DNA from: Pseudomonadota bacterium
GTDB lineage: Bacteria > Pseudomonadota > Alphaproteobacteria > Rhizobiales > Xanthobacteraceae
Direction: 5' to 3'
DNA length: 5,715 nt
Assembly (NCBI GenBank): GCA_023442085.1
Contig: JAEZMT010000152.1
Span: 1-5,715 of the forward strand
Of this stretch, positions 1-5,715 are shown in pieces. Each line of letters opens with the position of its first letter. Positions within the stretch are counted from its first letter, which is position 1. The notes beneath the pieces were generated by a model that ran no database searches, was not told where the DNA came from, and worked only from the letters and a program-made list of their open reading frames with translations. Both the position numbers and the translations under genes were made by a program.

Positions 1-884
<884 letters not shown>

Positions 885-896
885 CAGGGTTGGTAC

Positions 897-916
897 CGTG
901 CCGGTGCACCGGCACG
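897..916. promoter_or_regulatory. Perfect 20-bp palindrome between ATPase and binding-protein genes
   Basis: The 20 bases cgtgccggtgcaccggcacg equal their own reverse complement. They start 12 bases after the ATPase stop codon and lie about 80 bases before the next start codon. As RNA they could form a stem of about 8 bp with a 4-base loop. As DNA they could be the operator of a dimeric regulator. No T-run follows, so this is not a typical intrinsic terminator. The centre is a GC step (GTGCAC), unlike the central CG usual for LacI-family operators. The palindrome is certain; its function is not known. Confidence 0.6.
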
Positions 917-933
917 ATCAGGGGGAAAGAAGA

Positions 934-960
934 CCGTTCGGGACACATCGTCCGAAACGG
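934..960 (+). promoter_or_regulatory. Bulged stem-loop in the leader of the binding-protein gene
   Basis: CCGTTCGG (934-941) pairs with CCGAAACGG (952-960) with a single bulged A at 955, plus a possible G-U pair at the top (942/951). This leaves an 8-base loop. It lies 26 bases upstream of the Shine-Dalgarno sequence of the binding-protein gene, so it would not hide that site. With the palindrome at 897-916 it makes two consecutive structures in a 114-base gap. A role in protecting the 5' end of a processed binding-protein transcript is an inference. Confidence 0.4.
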
Positions 961-998
961 CCCGTCCTTCAAGGAAACGCTTCACGGGAGGAAGACCA

Positions 999-2312
999 AT
1001 GACCATTTCCAGACGTGACCTTCTCATGGGCGGCGCGGGCCTTGCGGCCGGCGCCATGGCCCTGCCCATGCTCTCCACCAAGGAGGCCATCGCCCAGGCC
1101 GTCGCCAAGTTCGAGCCGGAGGCGGGCGCCTCGCTCCGCCTGCTGCGCTGGTCGCCGTTCGTGAAGGGCGAGGAAGACGCGTGGATCGCCAACACCAAGA
1201 AGTTCACCGAGGCCACCGGCATCGAGGTGCGCATCGACAAGGAAAGCTGGGAGGACATCCGTCCCAAGGCCGCCGTCGCCGCGAACGTGGGCTCCGGCCC
1301 GGACATCGTGTGGGTGTGGTTCGACGACGCCCAGCAGTATCCCGACAAGCTGCTTGACGTGACCGACCTCGCCAAGAGCCTTGCCGGCCAGTACGGCGGC
1401 TATTATCCCGCCTCCCAGGCCTATGCGACCGTGAACGGCCGCTTCGTCGGCCTGCCGCTCGCCACCATCGGCAATGCGGTGGTCTATCGCGACAGCTGGG
1501 TGAAGCAGGCCGGCTTCTCCGAATTCCCGAAGGATACCAAGGGCCTTCTCGAGCTCGGCAAGGCACTCAAGGCCAACAACCACCCGATGGGCTTCACGCT
1601 GGGCCACGGCGTGGGTGACGGCAACAATTTCTGCCACTGGGTGCTGTGGAGCCACGGCGGCAAGATGGTGGACGAGGGTGGCAAGGTCGTCATCAACTCG
1701 CCGGAGACCGTCGCCGGCCTGAAGTATGTGGCCGAGCTGTACAAGACCTTCATCCCCGGCACCGAGAGCTGGCTGGACGTCAACAACAACCGCGCCTTCA
1801 TCGCCGGCGACCTGTCGGTGACGGCGAACGGCGTGTCGGTCTATTACGCGGCGGCGAACGATCCCAAGCTTGCCGAGATGGCGGCGGACATGAAGTCCAC
1901 CAACTTCCCCATCGGCCCCATCGGCAAGAAGGTGGAACTGCACCAGACCACCACCGCCTGCATCTTCAAATATTCGAAGTTCCCCAAGGCGGCGCAGGCC
2001 TATCTCGCCTTCATGTTCCAGGCGGACCAGTACAACGCTTGGCTCACGGGCGCGAGCGCCTATTGCTGCCAGACGTTGAAGAGCTTCTCCAACAACCCGG
2101 TGTGGACCTCCAAGCCTATCCACGCCGCCTACGCGCTCGCCTCGGAGACGCTGCAGCCCAACGGCTATGCCGGCCCCCTCGGGCCGAAGTCGGCCGCTGC
2201 CATGGCCGACTGGATCGTGGTGGACATGGTGGCGGAAGCCGCCACCGGCCAGCGTTCTCCGGAAGAGGCCGCCAAGCGCGCCCAGCAGCGCGCCGAGCGC
2301 ATCTACCGCTGA
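999..2312 (+). CDS. Tat-exported extracellular solute-binding protein of a sugar ABC importer (UgpB/COG1653 type)
   Basis: This 437-residue protein should capture the solute in the periplasm and hand it to the two permeases encoded next. The start is fixed by a strong Shine-Dalgarno sequence GGAGG at 987-991, seven bases before the ATG. The N-terminus is a twin-arginine signal: SRRDLLM at residues 4-10, then an Ala/Gly-rich hydrophobic stretch, with likely cleavage near AIAQA at 30-34. The mature part begins with an LRLLRWSPF strand and carries the cluster-1 binding-protein pattern of FTEATGIEV, GSGPDIVWVW and VNGRFVGLPL. The length matches the family's usual 420-440 residues. Export by the Tat route implies folding before export. 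The mature protein has four cysteines (212, 321 and a vicinal pair at 356-357), which is uncommon in this family. Family assignment is firm; the ligand is unknown, with a polyol, hexose or hexuronate being plausible from the neighbouring dehydrogenase. Confidence 0.95.
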   Translation: MTISRRDLLMGGAGLAAGAMALPMLSTKEAIAQAVAKFEPEAGASLRLLRWSPFVKGEEDAWIANTKKFTEATGIEVRIDKESWEDIRPKAAVAANVGSGPDIVWVWFDDAQQYPDKLLDVTDLAKSLAGQYGGYYPASQAYATVNGRFVGLPLATIGNAVVYRDSWVKQAGFSEFPKDTKGLLELGKALKANNHPMGFTLGHGVGDGNNFCHWVLWSHGGKMVDEGGKVVINSPETVAGLKYVAELYKTFIPGTESWLDVNNNRAFIAGDLSVTANGVSVYYAAANDPKLAEMAADMKSTNFPIGPIGKKVELHQTTTACIFKYSKFPKAAQAYLAFMFQADQYNAWLTGASAYCCQTLKSFSNNPVWTSKPIHAAYALASETLQPNGYAGPLGPKSAAAMADWIVVDMVAEAATGQRSPEEAAKRAQQRAERIYR

Positions 2313-2330
2313 GGCGGGACTGATGCCTCC

Positions 2331-2452
2331 TCCCCTCTCCCCTCGCGGGAGAGGGGCTGGGGGTGAGGGGCGTGCGCCACCAGACGGTGCAACCCCTCAC
2401 CCGTCTCGCGGCTGCGCCGCGATCCACCCTCTCCCGCAAGGGGAGAGGGGCT
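2331..2452. repeat. Palindromic intergenic repeat (REP/RIME-like) with four stem-loops
   Basis: Four inverted repeats stand in series: a 10-bp perfect stem (2332-2341 with 2347-2356, loop ctcgc), a 10-bp perfect stem GGGTGAGGGG/CCCCTCACCC (2361-2370 with 2393-2402), a 6-bp stem TCGCGG/CCGCGA (2406-2411 with 2417-2422), and a 9-bp stem CCCTCTCCC/GGGAGAGGG (2427-2435 with 2441-2449, loop gcaag). The 12-mer gggagaggggct occurs exactly at 2347-2358 and 2441-2452. The first and last hairpins can also pair with each other, giving alternative folds. CTCTCCC...GGGAGAG elements of this look are scattered in intergenic regions of many alphaproteobacteria, so it is probably one copy of a dispersed family. 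It lies between the binding-protein stop and the first permease, where such elements typically stabilise the upstream mRNA segment. Confidence 0.85.
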
Positions 2453-2475
2453 TCGAGTCAGAAAGAAAAGCTTCC

Positions 2476-2480
2476 GGAGA
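2476..2480 (+). promoter_or_regulatory. Ribosome binding site fixing the start of permease 1
   Basis: GGAGA lies seven bases upstream of the ATG at 2488. The same frame is open back to 2167, across the end of the binding-protein gene and the whole palindromic repeat, with another ATG at 2323. This site and the normal permease N-terminus support 2488. Confidence 0.75.
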
Positions 2481-2487
2481 CCCATCC

Positions 2488-3429
2488 ATGGCCAATGTCG
2501 CGGCGGCGGAGCCGAGCCAAAAGCGGTCCTTCTGGGCCGGCATCGGGCAAGGGCGGCATGTGCTCGGCATCGCCTTCATGGTGCCGGCGGCCGTCTTCCT
2601 CCTGTTCTTCCTCACCTATCCGCTCGGCCTCGGCGTCTGGCTCGGCTTCACCGATACCCGCATCGGCCGCGAGGGCGTGTTCATCGGCCTCGAGAACTAT
2701 CAGTCGCTCTGGGGCGACAGCCTGTTCTGGCTGGTGGTGTTCAACACGCTCCTCTACACCATCGCAGCGTCGATCCTGAAGTTCGGCCTCGGCCTGTGGC
2801 TGGCGCTGCTGCTCAACGAGAACCTGCCGTTCAAGGCGTTCTTCCGCGCCGTGGTGCTGCTGCCGTGGGTGGTGCCCACCGTGCTCTCGGCCATCGCCTT
2901 CTGGTGGATCTTCGACAGCCAGTACTCGATCATCTCCTGGGCACTGATCCGCATGGGGCTGATCGATGCGCCCATCAACTTCCTCGGCGACGTGGCCAAC
3001 GCCCGCGCCTCGGTCATCGCGGCCAATGTCTGGCGCGGCATTCCCTTCGTCGCGATCTCGCTGCTCGCCGGCCTCCAGACCATCTCGCCCTCGCTGCACG
3101 AGGCTGCGACGCTGGACGGGGCCACCAACTGGCAGCGCTTCCGCTACATCACGCTACCCATGCTCTCGCCGATCATCGCGGTGGTGATGACCTTCTCGGT
3201 GCTGTTCACCTTCACCGACTTCCAGCTGATCTACGTGCTGACCCGCGGCGGGCCGCTCAACTCCACCCATCTGATGGCGACGCTCTCGTTCCAGCGCGCC
3301 ATTCCCGGCGGCTCGCTGGGCGAGGGCGCGGCCATCGCGGTGGCCATGATCCCCTTCCTGCTGGCGGCGATCCTGTTCAGCTATTTCGGCCTGCAGCGCC
3401 GCAAGTGGCAGCAAGGTGGGGCCGACTGA
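2488..3429 (+). CDS. Sugar ABC transporter permease 1 (UgpA/MalF type)
   Basis: This 313-residue inner-membrane protein is one half of the translocation pore. It fits the usual 290-320 residues of the MalF/UgpA class. A hydrophilic N-terminus of about 24 residues is followed by a first membrane helix near 25-54 (with TYPLGLGVWLGFTD), then the conserved GLENYQSL and FNTLLYT segments, and further helices near 80-109, 117-142, 174-197, 229-250 and 282-306. The EAA loop that docks on the ATPase is intact at 205-228, with the pattern EAATLDGATNWQRFRYITLP. The stretch FTDFQLIYVLTRGGP near 244-258 is typical of this permease class. The 175-base gap before it holds the palindromic repeat. The second permease follows 46 bases after the stop, so co-transcription is likely. 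Family is certain; substrate is not. Confidence 0.95.
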   Translation: MANVAAAEPSQKRSFWAGIGQGRHVLGIAFMVPAAVFLLFFLTYPLGLGVWLGFTDTRIGREGVFIGLENYQSLWGDSLFWLVVFNTLLYTIAASILKFGLGLWLALLLNENLPFKAFFRAVVLLPWVVPTVLSAIAFWWIFDSQYSIISWALIRMGLIDAPINFLGDVANARASVIAANVWRGIPFVAISLLAGLQTISPSLHEAATLDGATNWQRFRYITLPMLSPIIAVVMTFSVLFTFTDFQLIYVLTRGGPLNSTHLMATLSFQRAIPGGSLGEGAAIAVAMIPFLLAAILFSYFGLQRRKWQQGGAD

Positions 3430-3465
3430 GCCCCCCACGCCCGCGCCGCCGCCCCCCAATTTTGC

Positions 3466-3470
3466 GAGGA
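3466..3470 (+). promoter_or_regulatory. Ribosome binding site fixing the start of permease 2
   Basis: GAGGA stands five bases before the ATG at 3476. A GTG at 3416 in the same frame would overlap the permease 1 stop and add a Pro-rich segment encoded by a C-rich linker, with no good ribosome binding site. The ATG at 3476 is therefore preferred. Confidence 0.7.
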
Positions 3471-3475
3471 CCACC

Positions 3476-4366
3476 ATGGCCCAGCCCCAACCCGTTCAGA
3501 TGACCGACAATTCCACGGGCATGAGCTATCTCGACAGCCTGCCCCGGCGGATCGTGACGGTGATCCTGCCGCTCATCATCTTCGTCTTCGTGCTGCTGTT
3601 CCCGTTCTACTGGATGGCCATTACCGCCATCAAACCGAACTTCCAGCTTACCGATTACAACAACTACTCCCCGCTCTGGGTGGTGCAGCCGACGCTGGAC
3701 CACATCAAGTACCTGCTGTTCGAGACCTCCTACCCGCACTGGCTGTGGAACACGGTTTACATCTCGGTGGCGGCGACCTTCATCTCGCTGGTGACCAGCG
3801 TGTTCGCGGCCTATGCCATCGAGCGCCTGCGCTTCAACGGATCGCGTTGGGTCGGCCTCGGCATCTTCCTCGCCTATCTGGTGCCGCCGTCGATCCTGTT
3901 CATCCCGCTCGCCATCATGGTGTTCGGCCTCGGCATCTACGACACGAAGCTGGCGCTGATCCTCACCTACCCCACCTTCCTCGTGCCCTTCTCCACCTGG
4001 CTGCTGATGGGCTACTTCCGCTCCATCCCGTTCGAGCTGGAGGAATGCGCGCTGGTGGACGGCGCCTCGCGCTGGCAGATCCTCATCAAGGTGCTGCTGC
4101 CGCTCTCGGTGCCGGGGCTCATCTCGGCCGGCATCTTCTCCTTCACCCTGTCGTGGAACGAGTTCATCTACGCGCTCACGTTCATCCAGTCGTCGGAGAA
4201 CAAAACCGTGCCGGTGGGCGTGCTCACCGAGCTGGTGCGCTCGGACGTGTATGAATGGGGTTCGCTGATGGCCGGGGCCCTCATCGGCTCGCTGCCGGTC
4301 GTGATCCTCTATTCCTTCTTCGTGGACTACTACGTGTCGTCCATGACCGGAGCGGTGAAGGAGTAG
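3476..4366 (+). CDS. Sugar ABC transporter permease 2 (UgpE/MalG type)
   Basis: This 296-residue inner-membrane protein is the second half of the pore, pairing with the permease encoded just upstream. Its length suits the MalG/UgpE class. The N-terminus is short and polar; the first helix is at about 26-49, with LFPFYWMAITAIKP, the hallmark start of this class. Further features are WNTVYISVAATFISLVTSVFAAYAIERL, the LVPPSILFIPLAIMVFGLGIYDT segment, and TYPTFLVPFSTWLLMGYFRSIPFELEE. The EAA loop follows at 190-209 (ECALVDGASRWQILIKVLLPL), where the usual second residue Ala is Cys191 while the key Asp195-Gly196 pair is kept. The C-terminus carries LSWNEFIYALTF and a last helix with GSLPVVILYSFFVDYYV. 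No frameshift or truncation is seen. It closes the transporter unit; the next gene begins 133 bases downstream, beyond a hairpin. Confidence 0.95.
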   Translation: MAQPQPVQMTDNSTGMSYLDSLPRRIVTVILPLIIFVFVLLFPFYWMAITAIKPNFQLTDYNNYSPLWVVQPTLDHIKYLLFETSYPHWLWNTVYISVAATFISLVTSVFAAYAIERLRFNGSRWVGLGIFLAYLVPPSILFIPLAIMVFGLGIYDTKLALILTYPTFLVPFSTWLLMGYFRSIPFELEECALVDGASRWQILIKVLLPLSVPGLISAGIFSFTLSWNEFIYALTFIQSSENKTVPVGVLTELVRSDVYEWGSLMAGALIGSLPVVILYSFFVDYYVSSMTGAVKE

Positions 4367-4431
4367 GGTACGCTCCTCTGGTGCGGGAGAAGCCGCGCCA
4401 GAACGCCAATATGTCCGCTTGCCCTCGCGCG

Positions 4432-4460
4432 CGAGCCGTGGCACCCCTTGCCGCGGCTCG
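4432..4460 (+). terminator. GC-rich hairpin after the transporter genes, possible terminator or attenuator
   Basis: CGAGCCGTGGC (4432-4442) pairs with GCCGCGGCTCG (4450-4460) over 11 positions, ten Watson-Crick and one G-U, leaving a 7-base loop acccctt. Only two T residues follow, so intrinsic termination would be weak at best. The left arm overlaps a perfect 12-bp palindrome, ctcgcgcgcgag at 4424-4435, which would compete with the larger stem. It lies 65 bases after the permease 2 stop and 39 bases before the next gene. Whether it ends the operon or only reduces read-through cannot be decided from sequence. Confidence 0.45.
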
Positions 4461-4499
4461 TTGCGGTGCATCATGCGCCGGAGGAAGCGGGGGTAGGGG

Positions 4500-5003
4500 A
4501 TGCTCGAGCGGGTGATCGAAGGGATTTTGTTCCGCAGCCGCTGGATTCTCGCGCCCTTCTATGTCGGCCTCGTTGTCGGAATGCTCGTGCTGCTGTTCAA
4601 GTTCGGGCACGAGCTGCTGCACTTCGTGCTGCACGCGATCTCGGCGACCGAGAGCGATATCATCCTCGGCATTCTGGCCCTCGTGGACCTGACGCTCACC
4701 TGCAACCTTGTGGTGATCGTCATCTTCTCCGGCTACGAGAACTTCGTCTCCAAGATCGATCCGAACGGCCATCCCGACTGGCCGGACTGGATGACGCGAG
4801 TGGACTTCACCGGCCTCAAGCAGAAGCTGCTGGCCTCCATCGTCGCCATTTCTGCCATCCAGCTGCTCAAGGCGTTCATGAACCTCGACAAGGGGAACAT
4901 GAGCGAGACCACGCTCATGTGGCTCGTCATCATCCACGTGGTGTTCGTGGGCTCGAGCCTCGTCCTCGCCTGGTCGGACAGTCTCTCCAACAACAAGCAC
5001 TGA
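4500..5003 (+). CDS. yqhA: UPF0114/YqhA family inner-membrane protein
   Basis: This 167-residue protein closely follows the pattern of the Escherichia coli YqhA family (UPF0114), whose function is not established. Family hallmarks are SRWILAPFYVGL (13-24), AxESDIILxxLxLVDLTL (49-66), the very conserved FSGYENFVSKID (76-87), ASIVAISAIQLLKAFM (112-127) and LMWLVIIHVVFV (139-150). Four membrane helices are expected at roughly 14-36, 53-77, 108-127 and 138-158, with a polar loop at 80-106. Length matches the family. An in-frame TAG at 4494 makes the ATG at 4500 the first usable start. The Shine-Dalgarno candidate is poorly spaced: GGAGG at 4480-4484 lies 15 bases upstream. It follows the sugar permeases on the same strand but is separated by a hairpin, so membership of the operon is uncertain. 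No functional link to sugar uptake is known to me. Confidence 0.93.
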   Translation: MLERVIEGILFRSRWILAPFYVGLVVGMLVLLFKFGHELLHFVLHAISATESDIILGILALVDLTLTCNLVVIVIFSGYENFVSKIDPNGHPDWPDWMTRVDFTGLKQKLLASIVAISAIQLLKAFMNLDKGNMSETTLMWLVIIHVVFVGSSLVLAWSDSLSNNKH

Positions 5004-5027
5004 GCGGCGTTGGCGCCTTGTCGGCCA

Positions 5028-5054
5028 TCGGCCCCGGTCTCTGACCGGCGCCGA
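5028..5054. terminator. Hairpin between convergent genes, probable bidirectional terminator
   Basis: TCGGCCCCGGTC (5028-5039) and GACCGGCGCCGA (5043-5054) form a 12-position stem with one C-C mismatch and a 3-base loop. It lies between the stop codons of two genes that point at each other (5003 on + and 5086 on -), where one structure can serve both transcripts. There is no T-run on either side, so termination may need another factor. The inverted repeat is clear; the terminator role is inferred from placement. Confidence 0.55.
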
Positions 5055-5085
5055 GAGGGCTCGCTGAGGCGCCGCGTGGGCTCTC

Positions 5086-5715
5086 CTAGGCGCCCGCCAT
5101 CTCCTCCACCGCCGCCGCAGCGCCGCGCGCCGTGAGCCGGCCCAAGGCATCCTGTACCGCGCCTGCGAAGCGGGGATCGGTGCCCAGGTCGCCGAACACC
5201 TCGCGCACCGAGAGAAGCGCCGGGGCGAGGCGCGCGGCATAGAGGCCAGCCTCATCGGCCAGTGCCTTCAGGCGGGTGGCGAGTGGATCGCGAACATCGA
5301 TGGCGCCACCCTGTTCGTCCCGCCCGGTCACGTAGCGCATCCATCCCGCGACGCCGAGGGCGAGAAGCGGAATGGGCGCGCCGGCGGCCAGCCGATCGCG
5401 GGCGGTGGCGACGAGACGCTGGGGCAGCTTCTGCGAGCCGTCCATGGCGATCTGCCAGGTGCGGTGGCGGAGCGCCGGATTGGCGAATCGCTCGCGCAGC
5501 GCCCGTTTGTAGGCTTCCACATCCACGCCCGCCGGAAGATGAAGCGTCGGCGTCACCTCCTCGTCCTGCAGGCGGGCGACGAGCCGGGCGAAGGCGGGCA
5601 CCGCCATGGTATCGGCGATGGTGGCGTGGCCGGCGAGATAGCCGAGATAGGCGAGGGTGGAGTGGGCGCCGTTGAGCAGGCGCAGCTTCATGTGCTCGAA
5701 CGGCTCCACGTCCGA
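5086..5715 (-). CDS. Mannitol dehydrogenase/fructuronate reductase family oxidoreductase, C-terminal part (5' end outside window)
   Basis: This is the last 209 residues of an NAD(P)-dependent polyol or uronate oxidoreductase of the MtlD/UxuB family (COG0246), whose members interconvert polyols and ketoses or mannonate and fructuronate in the cytoplasm. The gene enters from the right edge and ends with TAG at 5086-5088. At the edge is the catalytic segment KLRLLNGAH, where Lys (codon 5686-5688), Asn (5671-5673) and His (5662-5664) have the K-x4-N-x2-H spacing of the family's active site (Lys295, Asn300 and His303 in Pseudomonas fluorescens mannitol 2-dehydrogenase). Further family marks are LAYLGYLAGH and NPALRHRTWQIAMDGSQKLPQRL. 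The Rossmann NAD-binding domain, about 270 residues, lies outside. The apparent start (GTG at 5709) is internal, since the frame stays open to the edge. It converges on the yqhA-like gene. Family is certain; whether the substrate is mannitol, another polyol or a hexuronate is open. Confidence 0.93.
   Translation of the reverse strand, partial: SDVEPFEHMKLRLLNGAHSTLAYLGYLAGHATIADTMAVPAFARLVARLQDEEVTPTLHLPAGVDVEAYKRALRERFANPALRHRTWQIAMDGSQKLPQRLVATARDRLAAGAPIPLLALGVAGWMRYVTGRDEQGGAIDVRDPLATRLKALADEAGLYAARLAPALLSVREVFGDLGTDPRFAGAVQDALGRLTARGAAAAVEEMAGA

Noticed and set aside
969..2123. Long minus-strand open frame (384 codons) antisense to the binding-protein gene, with similar ones at 312-851, 3377-4474 and 4281-5255.
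   Set aside because: Their translations are rich in Arg, His, Gly and Ala without any recognisable domain, as expected for the antisense of GC-rich coding DNA, and each overlaps a gene with clear family motifs.
2331..2452. Possible CRISPR array or insertion-sequence end, because of the repeated GGGAGAG units.
   Set aside because: There are only two copies, no regular spacers, no transposase and no target duplication; an intergenic palindromic repeat explains it.
2167..2487. N-terminal extension of permease 1 to a start inside the binding-protein gene or at the ATG at 2323.
   Set aside because: It would translate the palindromic repeat and add about 107 residues (from 2167) or 55 residues (from 2323) of low-complexity sequence; the ATG at 2488 has a well-spaced ribosome binding site and gives a normal N-terminus.
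3416..3475. Upstream GTG start for permease 2 overlapping the permease 1 stop.
   Set aside because: The extra 20 residues are a Pro-rich product of the C-rich linker and there is no good Shine-Dalgarno sequence; the ATG at 3476 has GAGGA five bases upstream.

Overview
The window reads as a piece of chromosome from a GC-rich alphaproteobacterium, probably of the order Hyphomicrobiales (Xanthobacteraceae- or Bradyrhizobium-like). This assignment is an inference from strong G/C preference at third codon positions, the style of the protein sequences, and a CTCTCCC/GGGAGAG palindromic repeat of a type common in this group. No taxonomic marker gene is present.

Positions 1-4366 hold four genes of one carbohydrate ABC importer of the CUT1/UgpBAEC-MalEFGK type, all on the + strand. 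They are the 3' part of the ATPase gene (to 884), a Tat-exported periplasmic solute-binding protein (999-2312), and two inner-membrane permeases (2488-3429 and 3476-4366). The binding protein would deliver its ligand to the permease heterodimer, and two copies of the ATPase would energise uptake. Each longer gap in this unit carries RNA-structure potential: a perfect 20-bp palindrome and a second hairpin before the binding-protein gene, and a roughly 120-nt array of four stem-loops between the binding-protein and permease genes. The second placement is the classical one for setting a high binding-protein to permease ratio.

After a GC-rich hairpin comes a small four-helix membrane protein of the UPF0114/YqhA family (4500-5003, + strand), of unknown function. 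A near-perfect hairpin then separates it from a convergent gene on the minus strand (5086 to the right edge). That gene encodes the C-terminal domain of a mannitol dehydrogenase/fructuronate reductase family oxidoreductase with its catalytic Lys-Asn-His triad visible. Its presence beside the importer hints that the imported solute is a polyol, ketose or hexuronate, but nothing in the window proves the substrate.

The window is dense and mostly ordinary: the longest gene-free stretch is about 175 bases. I see no phage, IS, CRISPR, tRNA or rRNA genes, and no sign of an undescribed multi-gene system. The most interesting material is the set of intercistronic structured elements.
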